Shown here piece by piece: positions 1-8,318 of a stretch of DNA of 60,640 nucleotides. Both the position numbers and the translations under genes were made by a program. How positions within the stretch are numbered: position 1 is the stretch's first letter; every line of letters starts with the position of its first letter. The notes below the pieces were generated by a model that worked only from the letters and a program-made list of their open reading frames with translations, was not told where the DNA came from and did not search any database. Source of the DNA: Planctomycetota bacterium (GTDB taxonomy: Bacteria; Planctomycetota; GCA-2746535); NCBI GenBank assembly GCA_002746535.1, contig NVWA01000024.1, positions 1 through 60,640 of the forward strand. The letters run 5' to 3'.

Positions 1-135
1 ACTTTCATTTTTATTAAGTTGTTTATATTCCTTAGGAACTGTTTTTACCTAGTAAAAATCAATCCTAACTATGTATTTAGGGTCATTTTTTGTTGTAACT
101 TATTGCTAGTGAATTGCTTAGGTGTGTCCGACCCC
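1..135 (-). repeat. 5'-flank copy of the RAYT element, cut by the window edge
   Basis: This stretch closely matches 1999-2131, the region directly upstream of the transposase gene that starts at 1988 on the minus strand. It has the same order of blocks (TTCATTTTT, ACCTAGTAAAAATCAATCC, TTAGGGTCATTTTTTGTTG) and ends in GTCCGACCCC at 126-135. In the other copy the start codon lies about 10 bases left of the matching point, so a second transposase gene or its remnant may begin just outside the window. Confidence 0.75.
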
Positions 136-410
136 GTGCGGCACCCATAGCCACCATAGCCCCATCTTGAGCGGTAGCGAGGTATTCCTAAGTCCCATTA
201 AGGTAGCACTGTTCTAAAGGGGTGCCGTTATTTTTAAAAATTATTTGATTATTTCTAGCTAGATGAAAACAAAGATTTAAAGAATAGTTGTCGACTCATT
301 ATCCTCTTATGCTTTTTTTGCTGGTGATTTAATTTTTGAAGAGCTGAAATACTTTAAAATGTAATAGATAATTGACAAACCAATATTATTTTAAGTTTGC
401 CCTTTAACTT
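136..410. other. non-coding stretch with a long-range inverted repeat
   Basis: No gene is seen here. CGGCACCC at 139-146 is the exact reverse complement of GGGTGCCG at 220-227, and an A/T-rich tract follows. The pair begins right after the GTCCGACCCC end of the transposase-linked repeat and may be part of that element. The rest (about 230-410) holds nothing recognisable. Confidence 0.4.
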
Positions 411-947
411 TTATTTTTTCGTTTTCTTTAAGTTTCCGATTCTTGCACCTACAGTTGGATTGGCAAGCCACTGTGTAACATCCTTGGCAAGAGTCCTAAC
501 ACATCTGTTTAATATCACACATGTACCTTTGTAAGCACCCCATGCTCCCCCACTTGAATACCTAAAACCTTTGAAGCTTCCTAATTGTGTACCATCTTGT
601 GTTAATGTTCCTTTGATCATTACTGATTTTGAGCCAGACCACAGTCCCCCACCACCAGCTACGACTTGGCTGATTTCAATGGTTAAAATATGCGAATTTT
701 GAGTATCAGATGTGGCATTTGTTAATACTTTTGTGTATTGGGGCGCTGCAGTCTTTTTGATAAATTTGACTAAGCTCTTTTTTAAATTGCATTCTTCCTG
801 TACAGCTTTACTTATTACAACCTCTTTAGAAAATTTTACTTCTTTAATAATAAGAGTGACATCCTTTTTAACAACAGAAGTTTTGTTTGTTGAGCATCCA
901 TTTAATAAAGCAATTGCAACAATTAAAAATATGTAAATTAGTTTCAT
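411..947 (-). CDS. putative lipoprotein of unknown function
   Basis: A 178-residue protein starts with a lipoprotein signal peptide (MKLIYIFLIVAIALLNGC), with the lipobox LNGC and acylated cysteine Cys18. It is therefore probably anchored to the inner or outer membrane on the periplasmic side. The body has a glycine-rich stretch (VAGGGGLWSGSKSV, about 95-108) followed by a conserved-looking block with WGAYKGTC and two further cysteines near RC and TC, which could form a disulfide. It resembles uncharacterised lipoproteins with the pattern 'G.LTQDG..LGSFKGFR'. No catalytic motif is seen. It stands alone, just left of the transposase element. Confidence 0.7.
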   Translation of the reverse strand: MKLIYIFLIVAIALLNGCSTNKTSVVKKDVTLIIKEVKFSKEVVISKAVQEECNLKKSLVKFIKKTAAPQYTKVLTNATSDTQNSHILTIEISQVVAGGGGLWSGSKSVMIKGTLTQDGTQLGSFKGFRYSSGGAWGAYKGTCVILNRCVRTLAKDVTQWLANPTVGARIGNLKKTKK

Positions 948-1095
948 AATTTTCTCTGAAAAATATTTGATAGTTTAGTTATAAAAGCCTATGCTATTAA
1001 TTTTCAGAATTATAGTTAAATATTTAATTCAAGAAAGCTTTATTTAATGCTCACGGAAATGCTCAACTCGCGGAATTTTTTTTGGTCTAACTTGA

Positions 1096-1132
1096 TTATC
1101 TTTGGGTTTATCTTTGTTATCTTTGATCTTTG
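1096..1132. repeat. short tandem repeat TTATCTTTG next to the RAYT element end
   Basis: TTATCTTTG occurs at 1096-1104, 1108-1116 and 1117-1125, followed by a partial ATCTTTG at 1126-1132. The array abuts the GGGGTCGGAC terminus of the transposase element at 1132. It may reflect slippage or a target-site preference; this is inference. Confidence 0.5.
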
Positions 1133-2131
1133 GGGTCGGACTACGGTTAAGTGCTTTAGTTCCAATAGTTTAGTTTTAAAAAAGGGTCTGAAAAGGGGGT
1201 TAGGGTGGGTTTTTACTATATAAAAATCGATACTAAGGGTTTTGGAATGGTAGACTGTTTGTGGTGATGCCGTATGCTGCTTTAGGTTCGTTTAATGTAT
1301 TGATGTCTCCTTCATTATTTATTTTTCTTGAGTGACCTCTGCTCTTCAATTCCATTTTGTACTTTTTGATAAATTGATCATCCCCAAGCGCAATGCTATT
1401 GGAGATTTTTTTTTCATCAATGTTTCCTTGGCTTTGAAGTTGTGTTTTAATTTCTTCATCAATTCTATTAATTATAGGCATGGTTGTATGTTGTCCGCCT
1501 GAATGAATTAATTGATTATGATCAATGATTTTATACCTTGATTTAGGTTGTCTGATTTCATGGTAACCTCCAAATTCCCAATCCGACGGATGGTTTACGA
1601 CACCTGCTCTAACCATATTCAAATCAATGTAGGCCATGCAGCGAATAAAATGACTGCTATCCTGAACCGCGGTAGCGTGATATCTATCTTCCCAGTAAGC
1701 ACCCTTCCTATTTTTTCTTTTGTTGTATGCCTGAGCTGTTGATCCTGCTATTAAGTGTAAGCTTTTTGGGATGACATTATTGCCAGTTTCCTTGACTAAT
1801 AAATGTATATGGTTTGATGTAATCGTGTAATTTAAAATGGATAGTTGATATCGTTGCTTTGCTTCGAAAAGCCATTCTGTCCAGTTTTTTCGATCAACTT
1901 TTAATCGCAGCAAAAAGTCCTTATTGTGGCAACGATGGGTGATGTGATAAATGTAACCTGGAAGAAAAAATCGATGAGCACGCGGCATATTTTTATTACC
2001 TTCATTTTTTTAAGTGGCTATTATTCCTTAGAAACTGTTTTTACCTAGTAAAAATCAATCCTAACTATGTATTTAGGGTCATTTTTTGTTGTAACATGTT
2101 GCTATAGAATTGCTTAGGTGTGTCCGACCCC
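1132..2131 (-). mobile_element. RAYT-carrying element with inverted GGGGTCGGAC ends
   Basis: GGGGTCGGAC at 1132-1141 and its exact reverse complement GTCCGACCCC at 2122-2131 enclose the transposase gene and give a unit of 1000 bp. Both ends recur elsewhere with their adjoining sequence: the 5'-gene flank at 1-135 and again in tandem near 2171-2180, and the 3'-gene flank at 3974-4126 and 15904 onward. Recurrence of the same flanks at separate sites supports a mobile or formerly mobile unit. REP-associated transposases are usually domesticated single genes acting on REP hairpins, so repeated whole-element remnants are notable. Confidence 0.6.
1233..1988 (-). CDS. REP-associated tyrosine (Y1) transposase, RAYT family
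   Basis: A 251-residue protein of the IS200-like Y1 transposase fold that cuts and rejoins single-stranded DNA at hairpins. The N-terminus has the typical FFLPGYIYHITHR-type opening, with HUH metal-binding residues in TSNHIHLLV (about 58-66). The block GAYWEDRYHATAV (about 96-108) and the helix CMAYIDLNMVRAGVV are standard for the family; the Tyr in AYIDLNMVRAG is the likely nucleophile. The C-terminal region carries the KSRG tract seen in relatives. Length and motifs look intact. The gene lies within a repeated element and is probably self-contained. A decayed paralogue lies at 16150-16850. Confidence 0.9.
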   Translation of the reverse strand: MPRAHRFFLPGYIYHITHRCHNKDFLLRLKVDRKNWTEWLFEAKQRYQLSILNYTITSNHIHLLVKETGNNVIPKSLHLIAGSTAQAYNKRKNRKGAYWEDRYHATAVQDSSHFIRCMAYIDLNMVRAGVVNHPSDWEFGGYHEIRQPKSRYKIIDHNQLIHSGGQHTTMPIINRIDEEIKTQLQSQGNIDEKKISNSIALGDDQFIKKYKMELKSRGHSRKINNEGDINTLNEPKAAYGITTNSLPFQNP

Positions 2132-2189
2132 ATAGCCACCTAACATGTTGCTATAGAATTGCTTAGGTGTGTCCGACCCCATAGCCTAC
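2092..2189. repeat. 49-bp tandem duplication of the RAYT element end
   Basis: Positions 2092-2140 and 2141-2189 are almost identical direct repeats. Each starts TAACATGTTGCTATAG, contains GTGTCCGACCCC and ends ATAGCC plus a few bases. The duplicated piece is exactly the outer end of the transposase element with some flanking DNA. Confidence 0.85.
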
Positions 2190-2244
2190 CCATAGCCTTA
2201 ATAGCCTTATTAATAAAATCAGAATCCATACCAGAAGAAGTAAG

Positions 2245-2301
2245 GAGCTGACCTTCAAAAAAGTGAAGGGCTCACGGTGCTCGGACACGATTAAGCCATT
2301 T
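2245..2301. repeat. REP-like bulged hairpin followed by a RAYT element-end relic
   Basis: GAGC (2245-2248), CCTTCA (2252-2257), a six-base loop, TGAAGG (2264-2269) and GCTC (2270-2273) can pair into a stem with a three-base bulge. That is the layout of a REP palindrome. TCGGACACGATTAAGCC follows at 2281-2297 and matches the 3'-type end found at 3978 and 15908. The pairing is visible; use by the transposase is inferred. Confidence 0.45.
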
Positions 2302-2325
2302 AATATTTACGAAAGATAAAAAAAA

Positions 2326-3861
2326 TTACTTTAAATCTTTTAATCTTCTATTGATAATGGGGTCATTTGGACAAATCTTCAAGGCTTTCTTTTTATGAAA
2401 TAAAGCTTTCTCCTTATTTTTCATTTTATAATAAGAGAAAGATAAAATTGAATCGATGAATGGGTATTTATTAGCCGCATCTTTTATTTTGAAAATGTGC
2501 GGAATTACCTGATCATATTTTTTGGAATGAAAAGCATGTAAAGCTTTAAATAAAAAGGCTTGATCCAATTTTTTATATTTGGCATTGATAATAATTAATT
2601 TGTCATCATTTTCTAATTCATCTGAATATCTATTGTGTGGAAACTTTATATTATTTAATAAATTACCATTAAAGTCTCTCGATAATGGCACCTCGTTTTT
2701 AAAAAAAACTTCAAAATCTTTTAATAAAGGTAGCGTGCTTCCCTTTTTAAAAAAATCACCACCATCTTCTGCGGCAAAGGAGTTTAAGTCTGAAAAATAA
2801 CCGTTATAAAATAAGAATACAGCGAACATAGAAATAAGATCCCGAGAATGAGATGGAAGACCCTTTGAGGATAACTTTTTTGAAAAAGCGGTGAAATCTT
2901 TTGTCATTTCTTTTGCTTCTCTTAATTGTTTGTAACTCATGCAATAATCAAAAATACTTTCTCTTTGAAGACTTTCAAGGGATGCAAATAATCGTAAACT
3001 CTTAAATGCGTCTAATATTGAAGAAGAATAGTTTCGTAAAAAAGGTTTGCCGTAAGAATAGCTAAGCATTTTAAAAATATCCCTTTGGTAATATTTGAAA
3101 GATATACTTCTTCCGGATCGATAGTAAAAATGAAATTTTGAGTTATATTCATAACTTGATTCTAGAAACTTAATATCTTTTTCTTTCACTATTGCTTCGA
3201 GTTTTATGGAATCTTTCATCAAATAAAGCGTGGGTTTTTTAATCAGTTTTTTATTATCAGTATTAAAGACTTTATTGTATATACTTGCAATCCATTCCAA
3301 TTGAACTGTTAAATAAATTAGCTCATATGCAGTATAGTCTGTATGAATTATATAATTATCAGATGTTAATTTTAATAATTTATCTTTGTCTGATTTTACA
3401 TGTTTTTGTATTATTTTTACTTTTTCTGCAGGTGAAAAATCATTAAACTTCTGTAGACTTAAAAAATAGGAGGCTTTCATTCTTTTTGATTTTGGGTTTT
3501 TTGAAGAATTAGACTTAATACTTTTAGGTTTATTAGTTACTTCTATTTTTTCTTCCTGATCTGATATGTTATTTTTTGTAAAGTCGATTTTTTTAAATGC
3601 TTCTAATGAAAGTTTAATTTTTTTTGCTTCTTTAAAAGCATGCCTTAAAACATAATGTCGTCGTAATGCACTTAAAGATTTTTCACCAACCATTACGGCC
3701 TGAATAATTTTGATTCTTTTTTTATTTGCGGATAATGTGTTATTTTTAAGTAAGCTTTGAACTTCCGTATGCGTTTTTTTAATAATTTTCTTAACTTTTG
3801 TTTCATCAGCACATAATGGTAAAAAAATAAAAATTAGTAAGATTAGGTAAATCGATTTCAA
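2326..3861 (-). CDS. secreted TPR-like protein of unknown function
   Basis: I place the start at the TTG at 3861, 36 codons inside the longest open frame. GGAG lies six bases upstream (3868-3871), and this start gives a good signal peptide (MKSIYLILLIFIFLPLCA) and a 511-residue protein. The extra upstream codons would put the signal peptide in the wrong place, although they stop short of the adjoining element relic. The middle is lysine-rich and charged with no recognised domain. The last 80 residues look like two TPR-type helix pairs (ALHAFHSKKYDQVIPHI, and FSYYKMKNKEKALFHKKKAL followed by CPNDP). It is probably periplasmic. A peptidase-like middle domain cannot be excluded, but I see no HExxH or Ser motif. 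Confidence 0.65.
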   Translation of the reverse strand: MKSIYLILLIFIFLPLCADETKVKKIIKKTHTEVQSLLKNNTLSANKKRIKIIQAVMVGEKSLSALRRHYVLRHAFKEAKKIKLSLEAFKKIDFTKNNISDQEEKIEVTNKPKSIKSNSSKNPKSKRMKASYFLSLQKFNDFSPAEKVKIIQKHVKSDKDKLLKLTSDNYIIHTDYTAYELIYLTVQLEWIASIYNKVFNTDNKKLIKKPTLYLMKDSIKLEAIVKEKDIKFLESSYEYNSKFHFYYRSGRSISFKYYQRDIFKMLSYSYGKPFLRNYSSSILDAFKSLRLFASLESLQRESIFDYCMSYKQLREAKEMTKDFTAFSKKLSSKGLPSHSRDLISMFAVFLFYNGYFSDLNSFAAEDGGDFFKKGSTLPLLKDFEVFFKNEVPLSRDFNGNLLNNIKFPHNRYSDELENDDKLIIINAKYKKLDQAFLFKALHAFHSKKYDQVIPHIFKIKDAANKYPFIDSILSFSYYKMKNKEKALFHKKKALKICPNDPIINRRLKDLK

Positions 3862-3973
3862 TAAATTCTCCAATTCATAAAAAACATGTGTATTGTATTT
3901 AATATTAAAAAAATGAAACTTTGATTTATTTAAATTTATAGGTTTTAAATAAAGCATGAATGAATTCAACTGT

Positions 3974-4126
3974 GGGGTCGGACACGGTTAAGCCATTTGT
4001 TAACAATAGTTTATCGATAAAAAGAGTCTTAAATAAGGGGTTAAGATGAGTTTTTACTATGGAAAAACTGATTCTAAGGGTTTTGGAGTGGAAGACTGTT
4101 TGTGGTGATGCCATATGCTGCTTTAG
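3974..4126 (-). repeat. remnant of the 3' end of a RAYT element
   Basis: This 153-bp piece is a diverged copy of 1132-1285. It has the GGGGTCGGAC terminus (3974-3983), then GGTTAAG, GAGTTTTTACTAT, TTCTAAGGGTTTTGGAGTGG and GACTGTTTGTGGTGATGCC, which encode the C-terminal end of the transposase on the minus strand. The rest of the gene is missing. It fills the gap between the TPR-like protein and the PHP protein. Confidence 0.85.
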
Positions 4127-4183
4127 TAAGGATAAGTTATTCCTAGCATCGAGTTCACCTTTTTTTGAAATTTATTTCAAAAT

Positions 4184-5683
4184 TTAAATTGTGAGGGTTC
4201 CGTAGAATCTTGGGGAATGATTTGATTCACCAACATAGGTCCAAAGGCTGCTTGTGAACAATCCAATTTTACGATTTCGTACGATGTGGAATCCGAATTC
4301 TTTTCCCAGTGGGAAATGCAATCCTAAATTAGCAAGAGAGATTGAAATCTCTAATGTCCAAGCATTCTCTTCTCTTGCTACTTTTGTTTTAATGATTAAT
4401 GGTTCTTTCCGTTTGGAGTCAAAACTGGAGCATGCGTAGTAACCCGCCGCATTTAACATAATTTGGAAGTAGTCTTTGCCCGTATGATCAAGATCTAGGA
4501 AAATCTCGACTGAATCATCGGTCCAAGTTTTTGGATTGCCGTTATCTTTGACGTTCATTCTTAGTTTATCTAATTCAGGTTCCTCGCAGTAAATCGATAA
4601 GAATAACTTTTCTTGTGCAAATACCGCCTTAAAGTTTGTTTGCATCGTTTGTGCTTTAGGATTAGAGGCTGACATGAAATCTCTTGATGGTTGGATACTA
4701 TCCCATAGGGGGTCTACTGTCTTACCTGTCATATTAGGCTCGATTTCAACACGTGAGACAGAATAAGTTGGATTTTCATTGAGGTTATCTTGTAGGATAT
4801 TGCTTAAGCCATTTGCTATTTGGATAGGTTGTGTCCAGGCCATTTTTTCACCTGAACCATAACATTCAATTCTAAGATAGGGGCTCAAACATTCTGAGGT
4901 ATCAAAAATTAGCTCATGACCATTTGATTCAAATAATCGCTTTCCATACTTCCCAACAACAATGATCTTATCGGCATTTGCTGTTACAACATGTACTTTT
5001 GAATTTTTCACTTCAAGTTGAATGATTTCAACACCTGTTGAGGCATAAAAGCTGCCATTCTTCAGGGCTTCAAGAATCGCGTCGCCAGACTTGTCTTTGG
5101 CCCATACAACATTCCAAGCACTGCCTACAATACTAAGGTCATGACTATCGTCATTGGCAAATCCCCAAACCATCCCTTTTTCAGCTAGCAATCGATCCCA
5201 TCGATTAAGTCCGAGGTGTGAGCCGGCAGAAGATAAGGCTTTAGCGTTAAAAATTTCTATGCCTGTATAATCTTTTAGCTCTAGCATTAATTCATAAGGA
5301 TAATGATTTTGACTAAAGGTATTATTGGGATGATTTAAAACCGCAAATCCACTTTCAGTATTAATCTGATTGATTACGGTTTGCCGATCAGGGGTTGCCG
5401 GCACCAATACTTTGGCGCCAACATCTAGAATGTGTGGGCCAGAAGCTGTCACCTCATTGCCCTTAATTAAAATTAATCCGCAAGGATCCAGGTTACTATA
5501 GTCTGCTAGAGAATCATGATCACTGATAAATAAAAAGTCATGACCAAGATCAGCATAAGACTGAATCATTGTCTGTGGATTTTCTGCGCCATCTGAGATA
5601 GTCGTGTGTGTATGTAAATTACCACGTAACCAAGTACCAGAATCAGTTGTGTTTAATGGTGATTTGAGGATTGTGTTGGACAT
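4184..5683 (-). CDS. PHP-domain phosphoesterase fused to a CBM9-like carbohydrate-binding domain
   Basis: The N-terminal half (about 1-290) is a PHP metal-dependent phosphoesterase. It shows H24xH26 and D31 in NLHTHTTISDG, D55-H56-D57 in ISDHD, Glu in NEVTASGPH, LNHPNN and the NDDSHD block, giving the usual metal site. The C-terminal part (about 310-499) resembles the CBM9-like/DOMON sandwich found at the ends of sugar-active enzymes (TWTDDSVEIFLDLDH, WTLEISISLANLG, FGFHIVRNRK). Length is 499 residues. No signal peptide is visible, so it is probably cytoplasmic. The exact substrate is unknown; a sugar-phosphate or polysaccharide-linked phosphodiester is an inference from the fusion. It is divergent from the nitrilase remnant at 6057. 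Confidence 0.8.
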   Translation of the reverse strand: MSNTILKSPLNTTDSGTWLRGNLHTHTTISDGAENPQTMIQSYADLGHDFLFISDHDSLADYSNLDPCGLILIKGNEVTASGPHILDVGAKVLVPATPDRQTVINQINTESGFAVLNHPNNTFSQNHYPYELMLELKDYTGIEIFNAKALSSAGSHLGLNRWDRLLAEKGMVWGFANDDSHDLSIVGSAWNVVWAKDKSGDAILEALKNGSFYASTGVEIIQLEVKNSKVHVVTANADKIIVVGKYGKRLFESNGHELIFDTSECLSPYLRIECYGSGEKMAWTQPIQIANGLSNILQDNLNENPTYSVSRVEIEPNMTGKTVDPLWDSIQPSRDFMSASNPKAQTMQTNFKAVFAQEKLFLSIYCEEPELDKLRMNVKDNGNPKTWTDDSVEIFLDLDHTGKDYFQIMLNAAGYYACSSFDSKRKEPLIIKTKVAREENAWTLEISISLANLGLHFPLGKEFGFHIVRNRKIGLFTSSLWTYVGESNHSPRFYGTLTI

Positions 5684-6056
5684 ATATTTCTCTCATAATT
5701 ATTTAACTTTAAAAGGAACGCCACTATTTTAGGGCTTTTAAAAGTATTTTATTTTATTATGCTCACTTCTGATAGGGGCTCAATTAGCTTCATAGTTGTT
5801 ATAAAGTCAAATAAAATGAAGGTAGGTTAGTTTCGTCTGAAATTTGAGATCTTTGAAGAAGTAGCAATTAGATAAGAAGGACTGGCTAAGTATATTTGCT
5901 TTTGATGTGAATATTGAATACCAATTTGAAGGTTGATTGGCCAAACTTGTTCATGTATTATATAATCGGGCATATGGCTACTCATTACATAAAAATTATT
6001 AATTTATGCTCAGCCATTTTTTACAATATATAGACGTCTAAATTAGGAAATAAAAA
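5684..6056. other. divergent intergenic region, promoter-like
   Basis: No gene is seen. The region separates the minus-strand PHP gene from the plus-strand nitrilase remnant and should contain promoters for both. A perfect 10-base palindrome lies at 6031-6040. Confidence 0.4.
6031..6040. promoter_or_regulatory. palindrome TAGACGTCTA, possible operator
   Basis: A perfect 10-bp palindrome stands 16 bases before the first codon of the nitrilase remnant. Its size and position would suit a GntR- or LacI-type operator, but no regulator gene is nearby and no second copy was noticed. Confidence 0.3.
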
Positions 6057-6375
6057 ATGATCGTATCAGGTAAAAAAAATCCCGTATCAAATGATATTGA
6101 GTTAAATAAGAAAAATGTTATTTCTGCTATTCAACAAGCGATAGCTGAAAAGTCAGAAATTTTACTCACACCTGAAGGTTGTCTTTCAGGTTATACACAT
6201 CAATTCAATCAAAAAGAATTGATTCAAGCCCTTGAAGAAGTATTACAAGAAGCGAAAAAAAATAGTATTGGCTTAGCTCTGGGGACTTGTTTTATGAAGA
6301 TGATGGAAAATGTTAAAATTAGATTCGTTTCAATTAAAATTTCTTGAATTAATTTTGACAAATTTGCCGAAATCC
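6057..6375 (+). pseudogene. nitrilase-family (carbon-nitrogen hydrolase) remnant, frameshifted
   Basis: The first 80 or so residues are the start of a carbon-nitrogen hydrolase: AIAEKSEILLTPEGCLSGY contains the catalytic Glu region, followed by NSIGLALGTCF. The family usually spans about 260-300 residues. After TCF the open frame reads MKMMENVK and stops at 6347, but the next frame reads FYEDDGKC then, between stops, IRF and NFL, which is the expected family continuation. A one-base deletion in the T run near 6290 plus later stop codons therefore broke the gene. The remainder is gone by about 6375. Confidence 0.7.
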
Positions 6376-6563
6376 AGGGGTATTTTTGCCAATATTATTG
6401 ATGCTCTCACAATAGGACACTAGTATTATTCCGATTGAAGTTGTTGGTTAATTTGTTAATATGTTCTTTTTCATTTTATGTAAGTACTGCTTGTTAAAAA
6501 AGATTTTATTTTGCAGGTTTTTAGTAAAAGTATTTCTATATATTAATTAGGAGAGATTTATTT

Positions 6564-7733
6564 ATGTCATTTAAAAAATTGGCATTATTTTATTTATTGT
6601 CATTAATTTTAGTATTTCAATCGGCTCATAGTGATGAAGTCGAAGACATGTTGAAAGAATTGGAAGAAGAGAATACCGTTAGAGAATCAGTATCGTTAAG
6701 AGGATTTGCAGATGTTGGCTATCGAGCTACTGAAATAGATTATGATACATCAAGCATTGACAATGATGGGGAAAATAGTTTTGTTTTAGGGCAGTTAGAT
6801 TTATTTCTCGCTGGACGTGTATCGGAGCAAGTCTCTTTTTTAAATGAAACGGTTTTCAAAAATAATGGACATGAGTGGGTGCTAGGAGTTGAGCGGGTAA
6901 TCATTTCTTATGAATTTAATGACATGGTTAAAATAAGTGGTGGCCGCTTTCATACTGCTATAGGATTATGGAATCAAGTCTACCATCATGGTGCTTATTT
7001 GCAGACAAGTATTAAAAGACCAGAAATGTATGCTTTTGAAGGTGCTGGTGGGACAATGCCTATGCATATGATGGGTCTTGAGGTGAGCGGAGTTTTTTCA
7101 TCTCCTAAACTTGATGTGGCGTATGTATTTAATTTAGGAAACGGCAGAGGTGATCATTCACGCAATGTTCAAAGTGTAGGTGATATCAATGATAATAAAG
7201 CAGTTAATTTATATTTAGATTTTGGATTTGAATTTGGAGGTCAATTTAATTTAGGTCTTAATTTGTATTATGATATGCTTCCGAGTGCGACGGATACCAA
7301 TGGCGGGTCCAGGTCCAAAATTGAGGAGGCCATATTGGCTTTTCATAGTAAATATGTAAGAAATAATTTTAGCCTTAATTTTGAAGTTGCACTTATTTCA
7401 CAAGATCCTGATAGTGGTGAAGTGAGCAGCACATTAAGTAGTTATCTCTTCGCAACCTATAAAATAAATAAATTTACACCATTCATTAAACTTGATTACA
7501 TCGATTATGATGATGATAAGAATAGTGGGTACTTTGGTGCTACTGAAGATAATGTTTTTGGCACTGGACAAGATCATATGGGTGTCTCAGTAGGATTAAG
7601 GTATGAAATTACGGAATCATTTGCTGGTAAAGTTGAAGTAGGATTTGTTGATAAAGAAACGGCTAATGGTACGCCAAAGTCTACCGATGGTACCGAAACA
7701 ACCTTTGCCACTCAATTTTCAGTTTCTTTTTGA
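6564..7733 (+). CDS. porin-like outer-membrane beta-barrel protein
   Basis: A 389-residue protein with a signal peptide (cleavage probably after AHS in FQSAHSDEVED), a short acidic coiled segment (DMLKELEEEN), then alternating amphipathic strands up to a C-terminal Phe (FATQFSVSF), the usual barrel-insertion signal. The stretch KISGGRFHTAIGLWNQVYHHGAY resembles porins of the phosphate-selective or 'GRFHTALGYWN' type. It is the first gene of a tight three-gene operon with the phosphate-binding-like protein and the cyclase. An A/G-rich AGGAGAG ribosome site precedes the ATG. The transported solute is unknown. Confidence 0.8.
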   Translation: MSFKKLALFYLLSLILVFQSAHSDEVEDMLKELEEENTVRESVSLRGFADVGYRATEIDYDTSSIDNDGENSFVLGQLDLFLAGRVSEQVSFLNETVFKNNGHEWVLGVERVIISYEFNDMVKISGGRFHTAIGLWNQVYHHGAYLQTSIKRPEMYAFEGAGGTMPMHMMGLEVSGVFSSPKLDVAYVFNLGNGRGDHSRNVQSVGDINDNKAVNLYLDFGFEFGGQFNLGLNLYYDMLPSATDTNGGSRSKIEEAILAFHSKYVRNNFSLNFEVALISQDPDSGEVSSTLSSYLFATYKINKFTPFIKLDYIDYDDDKNSGYFGATEDNVFGTGQDHMGVSVGLRYEITESFAGKVEVGFVDKETANGTPKSTDGTETTFATQFSVSF

Positions 7734-7744
7734 AGGATATATCA

Positions 7745-8308
7745 ATGTTAGTTAAAACCCATATGCTTAAGGACATAAATATGTTGCATAACCAAGTAGT
7801 TAATTATAAGTTTTTATTTTTGCTACTGGTTGGTTGTATTTTATGTAATGCGGTTAATGCTGAGGACTATAAAGATCCTAAAGTTGCCATTATCGTCAAT
7901 AAAAAAAGTAGCCTTGACACCTTGACTATGAAGCAATTGAAAAAAATATTTAGAGCGGATTTGAAATATTGGAAAGCGGATAACAAGCGAATCATTCTTC
8001 TATTGAGATCTTCTGGGACCCCTGAAAAAGCTATCGCTTTGAAAAGAATTTTTGAGATGTCTGAAAGAGATTTAAAAAAACACTGGACGGCAAAAATCTT
8101 TGAACAAAAATTGGTTAAAGCTCCTAAGGCCATAAAACACAGTAGGTCTGCTAAAGTACTCGTCAGCAAAATTCCTTCTTCGATTTCATTAGTTGTCGTT
8201 AAAAATAATGAAGAGTTAGCGGAATTGAATAAAACCGTTAAGGTTCTAACTATTGAAGGATCATCTGTTTCTTCAAAAAATTATATATTAACCAAGTCAC
8301 TTTTCTAG
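7745..8308 (+). CDS. small periplasmic phosphate-binding-like (PBP-fold) protein
   Basis: I choose the ATG at 7745, seven bases after AAGGA, rather than an in-frame TTG at 7730 that overlaps the porin stop. The 187-residue product has a hydrophobic export segment (FLFLLLVGCILCNAVNAED), then a short PBP-like domain. Its blocks VAIIVNKKSSLDTLTMKQLKKIFRADLKYW and IILLLRSSGTPEKAIALKRIF resemble the small PstS-like proteins that sit next to sensors rather than ABC transporters. No permease or ATPase gene is near, so sensing rather than uptake is the likely role. A direct link to the adjoining cyclase is inferred from the operon. Confidence 0.75.
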   Translation: MLVKTHMLKDINMLHNQVVNYKFLFLLLVGCILCNAVNAEDYKDPKVAIIVNKKSSLDTLTMKQLKKIFRADLKYWKADNKRIILLLRSSGTPEKAIALKRIFEMSERDLKKHWTAKIFEQKLVKAPKAIKHSRSAKVLVSKIPSSISLVVVKNNEELAELNKTVKVLTIEGSSVSSKNYILTKSLF

Positions 8309-8318
8309 AAATGAATTA

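Larger units (their letters stand above)
1989..2325. other. repeat-rich intergenic region
   Basis: No gene is seen. It holds the 5' flank of the transposase gene (1989-2131), a tandem duplication of the element end (2092-2189), a REP-like hairpin and a further element-end relic (2245-2301). Confidence 0.7.

Noticed and set aside
161..175. GAGCGGTAGCGAGG considered as an ops/JUMPstart-type element
   Set aside because: It only partly matches the ops core, is not upstream of polysaccharide genes and lies in transposase-linked repeat DNA.
3926..4114. 62-codon minus-strand frame upstream of the TPR-like gene
   Set aside because: It runs through the transposase-end remnant and has no start context; it is a chance frame.
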